The notes: generated by a model from the letters alone, not told the origin. Positions 27,638 to 35,269 are shown, counted from the stretch's first letter. The stretch: DNA of 36,202 nucleotides from Trueperaceae bacterium (GCA_030147925.1 JASBUK010000136.1:1-36202), one strand, 5' to 3'. Translations and numbers: made by a program.

Positions 27638-27683
27638 TACCGATTCCGTTTAAAAGCCGATGTTAATTCGACTTTTTTAGACA
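27635..27683 (+). repeat. Dispersed TAATAYCGATTCCGTT hairpin repeat, copy 2
   Basis: TAATACCGATTCCGTTTAAAAGCCG is followed about ten bases later by CGACTTTTTTAGAC, giving a weaker hairpin with a six-T run. The first TAA is the stop codon of the preceding gene. It is related to copy 1 at 24057-24101. Confidence 0.6.
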
Positions 27684-27796
27684 AATCGAGGGATAGCTCG
27701 AGAAAAATGAGATGGGTGGCTTTCAATACCGTTAGGGAATTAAGAGACTAGGACGAACCTGCTGTTAAAAGAGGAGAGCAGCATGAGTGAAATGCC

Positions 27797-28387
27797 GTGC
27801 AAGTTTTAGAAGCCTGGGACCGCAGCTTTGAGGCCGATAGCGTAGGCGCGGTCGTCTTTGCCTTTTGGGCCATGAACTACGAAGCCGACATCTTAGGCGG
27901 CAAGCGCTTTCCCGAAGAAGCCTTTGCCCTAGCCCCTGACCCTACAAGACCATTCGAGACACCCATGGGGCTAGCCGACCCCGGCAAAGCCGTAGAGGCC
28001 CTAGAGTTTGCGGCCAGGGCGGTTAAGCAGAGCTTTGGCTCTTTGCAAATGCCTTGGGGAACCTTTTATAATTTCCGCGTCGGCGAACTAAGTCTACCGG
28101 CTTTTGGTGCGCCACCCGAAGCATTTGGCCTGTTCACCCCGAATTTTGCCGCCCCTACACCCGAAGGGCCGCTGGCAACGGTGGCCGGCGACTCCTGGGT
28201 AGCAGTCATCGAATTTGGCGATACGATAACGGCAAGGGCGGTCTTGGCCTACGGCAATTCTACGCAGGCAGCTTCGCCTCATATGACGGATCAATTGCCT
28301 CTTTATGCCAACAAGCAGTACCGACCCGTTTGGCTAAGCCGTGAAGAAGTAGAGGCAAATCTGGAGATGCGAGAGCTTTTGAGATAG
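27797..28387 (+). pseudogene. C-terminal remnant of a penicillin-acylase (Ntn-hydrolase) family gene
   Basis: The 196 codons encode the end of a penicillin/acyl-homoserine-lactone acylase-type protein: VLEAWDRSFEADSVGAVVF, then GDSWVAVIEFGDTITARAVLAYGNSTQAASPHMTDQLPLY (shown in two halves by position: about residues 130-170), and a final PVWLSREEVEANL. Complete members have 700-800 residues, with the catalytic Ser at the beta-chain start, about 550 residues before the C-terminus. None of that is present, and a TGA lies in frame at 27788. A ribosome site (GAGGAG) and ATG at 27783 are in another frame and stop after seven codons. It is most likely a deletion relic. Confidence 0.75.
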
Positions 28388-28445
28388 CAAAAGAGTCTAT
28401 AAGAAATTACTTTATTCGTGTCGTAAATGGAATCGTCTAAGGTTA

Positions 28446-28508
28446 CGCTCGCGCTGCGCGGTACTCCGTGAACGCGAGCGATTTTCCTGGCATGGTATGC
28501 CAGGAAAA
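28446..28508. repeat. Two adjacent hairpins after the acylase remnant
   Basis: CGCTCGCG (28446-28453) pairs with CGCGAGCG (28473-28480). Directly after it, TTTTCCTGGCAT (28482-28493) pairs perfectly with ATGCCAGGAAAA (28497-28508) over a three-base loop. The second is a 12-bp near-perfect palindrome. It follows the plus-strand remnant and also the minus-strand 26-codon gene, so it may terminate in either direction although no flanking T-run exists. Confidence 0.6.
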
Positions 28509-28521
28509 CAGCACTTTGTTA

Positions 28522-28602
28522 TTAGTCGAGGGTTTCAACGGCTCGAGCCAAGCCGTAATATGCCGCGGCAATTATGCCTAACAGTGTTAAAACCAGCAAC
28601 AT
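28522..28602 (-). CDS. 26-residue single-helix membrane miniprotein
   Basis: On the minus strand AGGAGG is six bases upstream of ATG at 28602. The frame encodes MLLVLTLLGIIAAAYYGLARAVETLD and stops at TAA (the sequence is 26 residues; its hydrophobic stretch is residues 1-17). A single membrane helix with a short acidic tail is the style of small accessory subunits of membrane complexes such as CydX or KdpF, but it matches neither clearly. No large partner gene is adjacent on the minus strand. The ideal ribosome site makes expression likely. The partner is unknown. Confidence 0.6.
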   Translation of the reverse strand: MLLVLTLLGIIAAAYYGLARAVETLD

Positions 28603-28872
28603 TGGCAACCTCCTGAGTCGTGGGCGACTAACTATATTAAGTCCACGACGATTTCAATATCATCCGACAAAGGCGGCAATCACCTTCATCGGCCTAAAAC
28701 CATACTCCTGTGCCCTTACAGACTCAAGGGACATTGATACCCAAGACCCCTACCTAGACATGGACATGACAAATGACTCTGGTTATAAGAGTTGCAAAGA
28801 GCTATAAAAACAGCATCTGTTTTTCGTGCGCTAGCCGCCCGAATCGCTTTGTCTGAACTAGGAGCTGCACTT

Positions 28873-29460
28873 ATGGCTATAAAGCAAATCCTGTGGCTGA
28901 CCGTCTTTTTGCTCATCGCTTTGGGTCTTGTCTGGTTGCAGTTAAGCATTAACCGTGAGGTGGTAAGTGATATTACCGTGCTAAACCCCGAGGGCAAGGC
29001 CGGAAGCGCCCTGGTCGCCTACCACCCCGGCTTGAGCGATTTTATGCAAACCGTCACTTTAGCCTTCACCGATGGCCTTATAGCCAGTGACTGGCGAGTT
29101 GAACTGACCACCATCAGCCGCGAAACACCGGCAGAACTTGCCGACTACGATCTTCTGGCGCTGGGTGTTCATACCTACTGGTGGGCACCCGATGCACCGA
29201 CCCGCCGTTATCTAAAACGGCTGGGAGACTTAGCCGACAAACCCACCGCCGTACTGCTCACGGCCTTGGGCCAGGCAGGTCGCTCCGGGGCCAAGACTAC
29301 AGCACTAATTGAAGAACACAATGGCGAGTTAGCCAAACTGCTAACCCTGTACACTTTGCGGCCCAATGATGACGACAACCCTTCACGGCCAAATAGAGAA
29401 GTTGCTGTAGAAATGGCTTTTAAAGCAGCTAGCGAGCTGGTGGGTCTTGGGGCTGACTGA
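28873..29460 (+). CDS. Membrane-anchored flavodoxin-like protein
   Basis: This 195-residue protein has an N-terminal membrane helix (IKQILWLTVFLLIALGLVWLQLS) followed by a flavodoxin-like domain: SALVAYHPGLSDFMQTVTLAF at the FMN phosphate loop, DYDLLALGVHTYWW and TAVLLTALGQAGRSG. The helix places the domain on one face of the membrane. ATG at 28873 follows AGGAG; an upstream in-frame ATG at 28792 has no ribosome site. Its stop overlaps the start of the next gene by one base (TGATG), so the two are coupled. Confidence 0.7.
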   Translation: MAIKQILWLTVFLLIALGLVWLQLSINREVVSDITVLNPEGKAGSALVAYHPGLSDFMQTVTLAFTDGLIASDWRVELTTISRETPAELADYDLLALGVHTYWWAPDAPTRRYLKRLGDLADKPTAVLLTALGQAGRSGAKTTALIEEHNGELAKLLTLYTLRPNDDDNPSRPNREVAVEMAFKAASELVGLGAD

Positions 29461-29990
29461 TGCCAATCTTTGCAAAAGACGAACGCTGGCAGCTCTATGT
29501 TCCTTCCGGGGTCACCGTCGCGCGTATCATCCTTACACCGCTTTTTCTTGATCTGCTGCTTGCTAACAGGCTGTTGGCAGCCACCGGCCTTTTTGTGCTG
29601 CTTGGCTTTAGCGACATGCTTGACGGCTATTTGGCCAGGCGCTTAAACGCCGAAACGTCGTTTGGGGCTTATCTTGATGTGGCGGCTGATTTTTTGCTGG
29701 TCTTTAGCGCTTTTTTTGCCTTTGTCATCAAAGGGGTCTATCCTTATTGGCTGCTCTTATTAATCAGCGCTATGTTCTTGCAGTTTGTCTTGAGCTCGAG
29801 CTCAAAGCCCACCTTTGACCCCCTTGGCAAATACTATGGGGCGTTTTTGTTTATCGCTATCGGGCTCACGCTTATGCTGCCTGATCTTGCCCTCACTTAT
29901 GCCCTGCTGCTCATTATTCTTGCCGTCACGCTTGTCTCGCTGACCAGCCGCTGGCTTTATTTTCTGCGTCAGCGCCGGAACTTAAACTAA
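29460..29990 (+). CDS. CDP-alcohol phosphatidyltransferase
   Basis: This 176-residue integral membrane enzyme has the complete signature D-x2-DG-x2-AR-x8-G-x3-D-x3-D: Asp52, Asp55, Gly56, Ala59, Arg60, Gly69, Asp73 and Asp77. About five to six helices are predicted. It transfers a phosphatidyl group from CDP-diacylglycerol to an alcohol such as glycerol phosphate, or acts on another lipid. The precise alcohol is unknown. It is coupled to the flavodoxin-like gene. Its stop overlaps that of the convergent response-regulator gene by four bases. Confidence 0.88.
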   Translation: MPIFAKDERWQLYVPSGVTVARIILTPLFLDLLLANRLLAATGLFVLLGFSDMLDGYLARRLNAETSFGAYLDVAADFLLVFSAFFAFVIKGVYPYWLLLLISAMFLQFVLSSSSKPTFDPLGKYYGAFLFIAIGLTLMLPDLALTYALLLIILAVTLVSLTSRWLYFLRQRRNLN

Positions 29991-30919
29991 TCCTCGTTCG
30001 CCAAACCCAAAAAGTCATCGTGGCGCTTTTGGGCTTTGGTTCTGGCCAGGTCGGTGGGAGCCAATTCAATGCTCTTTTCCAACAGTTCCAGATATATTTG
30101 CTCATAGTAAACGCGGCGTTGCTCCGCCCAAGGAGCATCAACGGCACTTAAAAATTCGCCACCATAGTGCTGCAAGGCGTTTTCTACCGCTAAAAACGTG
30201 CCCCCGGCCACGGCCTTGTTAGCAGCCTGTTCAAATACCTCGACATCCCAAACATAACTACAAGCAAGACTTAAACGCACCAGTTCGCCATCGCTGCTAA
30301 GTTCGGCAAAAGCTTCTGTGGCTTTTTTAAGGCGATTATTCAAAACATAGAGATTGTTTTCGCTTACTGGCTCCCACCACAGGCCTGCTTTCATTTCCTT
30401 AAACAAAGCTTTGCCGCCAGCAGCCAGCAAGTATAAAAACCCCACGGCAGCCTTTTTGGCCTCCCAGTTGACCCGCTGCCCTCCATAGCTGATGCTTAGC
30501 CCTCCTAAACTACGAATACTGAGCCGTTTATCAAGCTCTTGCAAGGCCCGGGCCCGGGCCAGCCGCAAACCTACCGCCTCTAAAAGTTCCTGTGGTTTAA
30601 AGGGTTTGGTCAGATAGTCGTCCGCCCCTAAAGACATCCCCTGACGTTGATGCTCACGGTCACTAAGCGCAGTGAGATAGACAAAAGGTACGCTGCGTAA
30701 AGGCATAATCCTGCGCACGGCTTCATGGAATTCAAAGCCGGATATTTCCGGCATAGACACATCACAAATAAACAGCTCCGGTCGCAAGCCCTGCTCTAAT
30801 GCTGCCAGCGCCGCCCGGGGTTCGCTAAAGGCGCTCACCTGGTAGTGAGGCTGCAAGATAAGTTCGATAAGCTGCAAAATTTCCGCTTCGTCGTCAAGTA
30901 CTAAAATCTTGCTTGGCAT
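29987..30919 (-). CDS. Response regulator with SARP-like winged-helix output and BTAD-type domain
   Basis: This 310-residue protein starts with a receiver domain: Asp9-Asp10 acidic pocket, phosphoacceptor Asp53 (CDVSMPE) and Lys105 (LTKPF). From residue 130 an OmpR/SARP-like DNA-binding domain follows (IRSLGGLSISYGGQRVNWEAKKA), then a helical BTAD/TPR-like tail to the end. No histidine kinase gene is adjacent, so it is an orphan. There is no Shine-Dalgarno sequence; TATACT lies nine bases before ATG, so the mRNA is probably leaderless or nearly so. Targets are unknown. The neighbouring lipoprotein gene at 31406 is on the other strand and could be one. Confidence 0.85.
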   Translation of the reverse strand: MPSKILVLDDEAEILQLIELILQPHYQVSAFSEPRAALAALEQGLRPELFICDVSMPEISGFEFHEAVRRIMPLRSVPFVYLTALSDREHQRQGMSLGADDYLTKPFKPQELLEAVGLRLARARALQELDKRLSIRSLGGLSISYGGQRVNWEAKKAAVGFLYLLAAGGKALFKEMKAGLWWEPVSENNLYVLNNRLKKATEAFAELSSDGELVRLSLACSYVWDVEVFEQAANKAVAGGTFLAVENALQHYGGEFLSAVDAPWAEQRRVYYEQIYLELLEKSIELAPTDLARTKAQKRHDDFLGLANED

Positions 30920-31405
30920 ATACGACTAAGTATACGTTTTTAGACCTCAGAGGCTGCGGTTAACGCCAATCAGGTATTAGTTTTGAGGCCGCAAGACCCC
31001 TGGCTCCTGAGCCAATGTGATGCTTGCCTTAGCGCCTTAACATTTTTTTATTATCCTGGAGCCAGACCCAAACGGCACAGTGCCAAAAAAATCATCTTCT
31101 TTGCGTCCTGCAGACTAGGGCTTTATGCCGGGAAAGTGAGGCGTGTCGACATGTAAAGGGCAAAACTCCAAAAAATACGCCAAAGACAACTTTTAGAACT
31201 TTTCAGCAAACTCAGGTCATGAACCGTTGCGAATACTTTCGTAGGACAGACAAGGACAACTCGCCACTTGCTTTAGCCACGTAATATCCCGTGCAAACTA
31301 TATATGGCATTTCGTCTTGCCCTGTTGTACATTCACTATCTTAAATTCCAGCTTGTGCTTTTAAAACTTTCGCTGCGGTTTTTAGACTCCTTTCTAGGAG
31401 GGAAA
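30920..31405. other. 486-base gene-free region between the divergent response regulator and lipoprotein genes
   Basis: Seen here are a -10-like TATACT on the minus strand (30929-30934) serving the response regulator and an 8-bp inverted repeat, CTGGCTCC (31000-31007) and GGAGCCAG (31058-31065), enclosing a T-run. No convincing gene was found. The region is long enough to hold an untranslated leader or small RNA. No specific riboswitch was recognised. Confidence 0.5.
30929..30934 (-). promoter_or_regulatory. -10 box close to the response-regulator start codon
   Basis: TATACT on the minus strand is nine bases from ATG at 30919, and no ribosome site is present between them. This spacing fits leaderless transcription, which is common in Deinococcota. 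The -35 region is not clear. Confidence 0.5.
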
Positions 31406-32956
31406 ATGCAAAAAATCCGCGTTCTTAGCTATATCACGCTTGCTTTGTTGCTATTCTTAGCAGCTTGCGCTACCACTAATCCCGTAACGCCCACTCCCAC
31501 CCTTTCTGTTTCTCCACCCAGCGCCACAGTTACCGTCGGAGGTGCTGCGGTTAGCTTTAGCGCCACCCTAACCAATTCCAGCGACACCATCGTCTGGTCG
31601 CTTGATAGCGGCCCTGGCATCAACTTGCCTGATACCGGCCCAACCACCAGCTACACGCCCCCGGCAAGCGGCGGCGCAGCCACAGCCACCCTCACCGCCA
31701 CGGCAGGTTCACTGACCGCTTCGGCCACCATCACTATCAACCCGCCGGCCTCCATTACCGTTGCTGGCAAGGTGGTGGACATCTTTGGACAAGTCCGGAG
31801 TGGTTTGCCGGTCAAGATTGGTAGCACCTCAGCTAATACCGACAGCAATGGCAACTTCAGTATCAGCAATGTAACGGTTCCTTATGATGTCATCGTCATT
31901 GATTCCGCTGCTAACTCGGGCTATCTCTTTAAGGGTTTGAGCCGTACCGACCCCACTTTGCAACTCTTTGCCTTTGGGGGTACACCTGACAATAGTGCCA
32001 CCATCCAGGGTCAGCTCTCGGGTGGGGTGGGCTTTCCCAATCCGGCGGATCATGTGTCCCGGGTCATCTTTGGTTCCGATGACGGTAGTGGCGGAACTTT
32101 TATGGGGCCTGCTGTTGGACCTGCCTACGGTCCCTTTACCGTTAGCTGGTCGGGCAATGCCACAACCAACGGCAATTTACACGCCCTGCAGTGGAAAAGA
32201 GATACCAACAACTTACCAGAAGACTACACCGGTTATGGCAGCCAAGCCCTGAGCATAAGCAATGGCGGCGCCTTCTCAAGTCCCGCCACCGACATCAACC
32301 TCTCCAGTGGCGTGGCCGACACCAGCTTATCGGGCAGCGCAACTCTCCCCAGTGGCTACACTATCAACAGCAAGGTGCTTTGGGCAGATTGGGGAACAAA
32401 TCAGTCTCTCCCATTACTTTTCGACAGCAGCACGGGAACCAACTTCACCTACACTACCCCAAATATCGCCAATACCAATATTACGGCCCGGGTTACGGCA
32501 GACGAACCAAGCGGATTCGGTTTCTCGGCTGCATACGTTACGGGTCTGGCTCCCAATGCGACCACGGCTAGCCTGACGGTTCCCGAGATACCCGAACAAA
32601 TCCTGCCCGTTAACAACGCCGCGGACGTCACTAACAGCACGTCGTTTAGTTGGCAGCCCTTTGGGGGTGGTGTCCATGTGGCCTTCTTTGGTGTGGGTGG
32701 CACCAACTATTACGTTATCACTACCGACAGCCAAACCACCATTCCTGATTTAAGCGCCGAAGGGCTGCCCCTTCCAGCCAGCGCAGGTTCTACTTGGCAG
32801 GTTGTCGGTATCGCCCCCTTTGCCGACATGGACGCCGCTACCGGGCCTTCCGGCTATGCCGCAGACTTCATCAAGGCATTTTTTGGTTTTGCAGCTCCCG
32901 AAAGTAACGGTGGTTTCGGTCTTACCTTTAGCCGAAATTTCACCACAGCCCCCTAA
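31406..32956 (+). CDS. Surface lipoprotein with Ig-like and carboxypeptidase-regulatory-like domains
   Basis: This 516-residue protein has a lipoprotein signal ending LLFLAAC, so Cys21 is lipidated. Low-complexity Thr/Pro follows, then an Ig-like (Big) domain to about residue 108, then a carboxypeptidase-regulatory-like fold (ITVAGKVVDIFGQVRSGLPVKIG). The rest is Ser/Thr/Gly-rich beta structure with no catalytic motif. A late segment (PVNNAADVTNSTSFSWQPFGGG) resembles fibronectin-like repeats. ATG at 31406 with TAGGAGGG is the start. It is likely an adhesive or structural surface protein. Confidence 0.8.
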   Translation: MQKIRVLSYITLALLLFLAACATTNPVTPTPTLSVSPPSATVTVGGAAVSFSATLTNSSDTIVWSLDSGPGINLPDTGPTTSYTPPASGGAATATLTATAGSLTASATITINPPASITVAGKVVDIFGQVRSGLPVKIGSTSANTDSNGNFSISNVTVPYDVIVIDSAANSGYLFKGLSRTDPTLQLFAFGGTPDNSATIQGQLSGGVGFPNPADHVSRVIFGSDDGSGGTFMGPAVGPAYGPFTVSWSGNATTNGNLHALQWKRDTNNLPEDYTGYGSQALSISNGGAFSSPATDINLSSGVADTSLSGSATLPSGYTINSKVLWADWGTNQSLPLLFDSSTGTNFTYTTPNIANTNITARVTADEPSGFGFSAAYVTGLAPNATTASLTVPEIPEQILPVNNAADVTNSTSFSWQPFGGGVHVAFFGVGGTNYYVITTDSQTTIPDLSAEGLPLPASAGSTWQVVGIAPFADMDAATGPSGYAADFIKAFFGFAAPESNGGFGLTFSRNFTTAP

Positions 32957-32978
32957 ACTTAGAGGATTGGAGTTTAAC

Positions 32979-33002
32979 AGGCTCGAGCACCTGCTCGAGC
33001 CT
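32979..33002. terminator. Bidirectional hairpin between lipoprotein and SURF1 genes
   Basis: AGGCTCGAGCA (32979-32989) and TGCTCGAGCCT (32992-33002) form an 11-bp perfect stem with a two-base loop. It lies between two convergent genes. Each arm contains a copy of the iterated GCTCGAGC palindrome. The T content after the stem is modest. Confidence 0.6.
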
Positions 33003-33005
33003 TAT

Positions 33006-33773
33006 CTATTTGCCTGCTGCTAATTCCTGCGCCGTCTTACGCAACAAGAGGCTATAACCCACAATGCCAATAAGCGCAAAGGAAAACCACTGAATAGCGT
33101 AGCCAAGATGCGAGCCCGGGCTTAACTCCGGTTCCGGTAAAAGCAAGGGTAAACGCTTCTCCTGGGCCGGTGTTTGCACCGAAAGTTGCAAGTACAAGGG
33201 CTCGAGCCCATAGGGCATTTGCCGCCCCAGACGGTCAATATCAATCCAGAAGGCCGCCTGCAAATCTCCTTCGGGCGGGTCCTTGGCAGCCAAGCCGCTA
33301 GGCTGCTCTTGCGCAGGGAACAAAATACCCTCAACCCTCAACTCGCCTTCGGGTGGGGCGGCCTCGGCCACGGGTGGTTCATCCAGTTCATAAGGCACCC
33401 AACCACGGTTGACCAGCAGCGCCCGGTCAGACTCTAGTACCAAGGGTGTCAGCACATGATAGCCGGGCTGTCCCTCAAAAGACCGGGAGCGCAAAAGTAT
33501 TTCGTTTTCGGTATCAAACCAGCCCGTCGCCACCGTACGGCGATAAACCGCTGCCATATCATTTTCCGGTTCAGCGGCAAGTTGATAATTTGTGGCAAGC
33601 AGCTCAAAAGGCTGTGGTTCAGTCGCCAAGCGTTCCTCTAAAAGATTGTTGTAACTCAGCCGCCAATCAAAACGCCGGAGTTGCCAAAAGCCAAAATTGA
33701 TAAAGAGGGTGATTAGACCCAGAGCAATAACATGTCCTAAAAGCCAGCGCGGTTTCAGCAAAAAGGCATACAT
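33006..33773 (-). CDS. SURF1 family protein (cytochrome oxidase assembly)
   Basis: This 255-residue protein has the SURF1 layout: one membrane helix near the N-terminus (GHVIALGLITLFINFGFWQLRRFDWR), a periplasmic domain with VATGWFDTENEILLRSRSFEGQPGYHVLTPL and ALLVNRGWVP, and a second helix at the end (LGYAIQWFSFALIGIVGYSLLLRK). SURF1 aids heme a insertion into aa3-type oxidases. This implies the organism can respire oxygen, although no oxidase genes are in the window. Confidence 0.9.
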   Translation of the reverse strand: MYAFLLKPRWLLGHVIALGLITLFINFGFWQLRRFDWRLSYNNLLEERLATEPQPFELLATNYQLAAEPENDMAAVYRRTVATGWFDTENEILLRSRSFEGQPGYHVLTPLVLESDRALLVNRGWVPYELDEPPVAEAAPPEGELRVEGILFPAQEQPSGLAAKDPPEGDLQAAFWIDIDRLGRQMPYGLEPLYLQLSVQTPAQEKRLPLLLPEPELSPGSHLGYAIQWFSFALIGIVGYSLLLRKTAQELAAGK

Positions 33774-33929
33774 GCTTCTTTCTTAACATTCTTTGGCGAT
33801 AAATACTGTAGGGCTGGAGTTTGTAGGGGCGAAGTGATCTTCGGAGTGCTCCATCTCGCTAGTCAAAGCTTCGCTAAAAGACTCTCCTCTGTATCATCAC
33901 GCTGTCCTGGCTTTTTAATTTGGGTCAAG

Positions 33930-34022
33930 TTAAATCAAGCAGGGCCGAGCGTCACCTTGTTGCTCATAGTCTTCGGTCGGGTTTAGCCGAACGCGGTAAA
34001 CCTCACCGCGACGAAGAATCAC
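33930..34022 (-). pseudogene. Truncated MazF/PemK-type toxin
   Basis: A GTG at 34022 overlaps the stop of the antitoxin gene and opens a 30-codon frame containing RRGEVYRVRLNPTE and EQQGDARPCLI, followed by TAA. This is the N-terminus of MazF/PemK mRNA interferases, which are about 110 residues long. After the stop, no continuation of the family is seen in any frame down to the SURF1 gene. The catalytic C-terminal part is lost. The toxin is inactive unless a different downstream sequence completes it. Confidence 0.8.
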
Positions 34023-34270
34023 TCACGTAGCAGCGCGGCAAAGTCTCTTATGCCTTGTTCCGCCTCAGCTTTTTCGGCCTCGCGATCCAGTTTCAGGACT
34101 TCCGCTTCAATGAGTGCATCCACCCGCTCACGCAACAACTTTTTAGCAGCGGCTTCAAAGGCTGCCGAACGACTCTCATAACTACCTGATTCGACCAGTT
34201 CGTCGATTTCGCTAACGATGGCATTTGGCAGTGTGGCACTGACTTTGGTGCGGCGTGCGTTTGTGTTCAT
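34019..34270 (-). CDS. Ribbon-helix-helix antitoxin (MazE-like)
   Basis: This 83-residue protein has a ribbon-helix-helix DNA-binding N-terminus (TKVSATLPNAIVSEIDELVESGSYESRSAAFEAAAKKLL) and an acidic, Glu/Ala-rich helical tail typical of antitoxins that wrap the toxin. AGAGG precedes ATG at 34270. It overlaps the toxin start, so the pair was a translationally coupled module. It now stands as an orphan antitoxin. Confidence 0.85.
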   Translation of the reverse strand: MNTNARRTKVSATLPNAIVSEIDELVESGSYESRSAAFEAAAKKLLRERVDALIEAEVLKLDREAEKAEAEQGIRDFAALLRE

Positions 34271-34407
34271 ACCAGACCTCTTATCAAATATCGGATTGTT
34301 TTGCCGCTAAGCTAAGCGGAAGCTTCACGACTTCTAAATCAGTGTAATTTAAAGTCATTGCCCACAAATCAGCCGCTGGACGTAATTATCCGACGGGCAC
34401 TGCGAGG

Positions 34408-34602
34408 TTAATATTTTAACCCCAACGCCTGCTTAAGCACCTGCCCAATCTCTTTAGCACTCATCTCCTTAAGGCGCTCGTGCAGCTCCCGACTGCCGCG
34501 GATGCGCACCGGCCTTGAGACTTCGCCCTCAGCCAATTTTTCAACCCCAAGCGTGTGCGGGTTTGGCCTGAGTCCTTTGGTATTGGGATTGGGATTAGGC
34601 AA
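34408..34602 (-). CDS. Hypothetical protein, 64 residues (third gene of a small operon)
   Basis: I do not recognise this protein. It starts with a Pro/Asn-rich segment (MPNPNPNTKGLRPNPHTLG) from a TTG codon at 34602 with AAGGA upstream. It ends in a helical part (SRELHERLKEMSAKEIGQVLKQALGLKY). It overlaps the preceding gene by eight bases, which is the main support for translation. Confidence 0.55.
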   Translation of the reverse strand: MPNPNPNTKGLRPNPHTLGVEKLAEGEVSRPVRIRGSRELHERLKEMSAKEIGQVLKQALGLKY

Positions 34603-34828
34603 GAATTTCCTTCTCGACCAATCGATCTAAATGTTCTCTTAACTGTTCGCTATGAACAGCTAAATGAGCGATTGAACCGTATAAATCACCTTCGACTTCA
34701 TCCCGCTCATCCCCAGCTGGGAGAGTCTTTAAACGCTTAAGGATAGCAAGATAGTGCTTTGCTTCGTCAGCTAACTCTTTAAGAAGCGTATCTTCGGTTT
34801 GTCGACCATAACTAAGTAGATTTTTCAT
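34595..34828 (-). CDS. Hypothetical helical protein, 77 residues (second gene of a small operon)
   Basis: This small protein is almost wholly alpha-helical and charged (EDTLLKELADEAKHYLAILKRLKTL, then LYGSIAHLAVHSEQLREHLDRLVEKE). No family is recognised. AGGAGG lies six bases before ATG at 34828, and the start overlaps the stop of the preceding gene (TAATG). A toxin-antitoxin or phage-derived module is possible because of the neighbouring antitoxin. Confidence 0.6.
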   Translation of the reverse strand: MKNLLSYGRQTEDTLLKELADEAKHYLAILKRLKTLPAGDERDEVEGDLYGSIAHLAVHSEQLREHLDRLVEKEILA

Positions 34829-35079
34829 TACTTACCTCCTGGGAGTTTAGCACGCTTGCGGGCAACGGTCTTTTTCCAGGTCTCAATCTCCTTTGCCCAA
34901 TGAAGGATGGAACCTTCATCAGGGTTGGGGTTTTTCATCTCCGCAGCAATCTTGTCGAAATGCTCGGCAATGTTGGCTTCAAGGCTTTTGATTTGTTTGC
35001 GGAGCCGCTTATTTTCACTTATGTTTAAATTATATAACAGCGTGTAACGCGTTGTCAAGAGATTAAGTATGAAAATCAT
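34828..35079 (-). CDS. Hypothetical protein with uncertain start (first gene of a small operon)
   Basis: The open frame gives 83 residues, but a near-perfect promoter lies across its first 50 bases, so the start is doubtful. The part after the promoter is helical (ENKRLRKQIKSLEANIAEHFDKIAAEM) and ends WAKEIETWKKTVARKRAKL. The first normal start codon after the expected transcript start is ATG at 34938, which would leave 36 residues. Either the gene begins upstream and the promoter is internal, or translation uses an unusual codon, or the short form is real. No family is recognised. Confidence 0.45.
   Translation of the reverse strand: MIFILNLLTTRYTLLYNLNISENKRLRKQIKSLEANIAEHFDKIAAEMKNPNPDEGSILHWAKEIETWKKTVARKRAKLPGGK
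35029..35058 (-). promoter_or_regulatory. Consensus sigma-70 type promoter
   Basis: On the minus strand TTGACA (35053-35058) and TATAAT (35029-35034) are separated by 18 bases. Both hexamers are exact. It drives the three small genes towards 34408. The start point should fall near 35020. Confidence 0.8.
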
Positions 35080-35105
35080 TCACCGTCCTGCTCATCGGTC
35101 AAACT

Positions 35106-35231
35106 ATGGCAGCGTCAATCGAGGCCGTAATATATCATCATCCCCTCGAGCGCTGGCAGCTATGGGTAATTTTGATATTGGTTGCGGGTCTTCTGGCGCT
35201 GGTCGAGGTGCAGTTGCCGAGTATGCTGTAG
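35106..35231 (+). CDS. Possible 41-residue membrane protein
   Basis: A frame from ATG at 35106 encodes an N-terminal polar part with YHHPLERWQ, a membrane helix (LWVILILVAGLLALVEV) and a short tail ending at TAG. No ribosome site precedes the ATG. It could be a real small membrane protein, the tail of a decayed gene, or chance. A competing frame from 35069 has a Gly/Ser-rich, less protein-like product. Confidence 0.25.
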   Translation: MAASIEAVIYHHPLERWQLWVILILVAGLLALVEVQLPSML

Positions 35232-35269
35232 ATTTTATTTTAGGTAATATAGTGCTTTTATAGTACATG

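Noticed and set aside
28574-28807. A 77-codon plus-strand frame
   Set aside because: It has no ribosome site, overlaps the better-supported 26-codon minus-strand gene and the leader of the flavodoxin-like gene, and its product is not protein-like.
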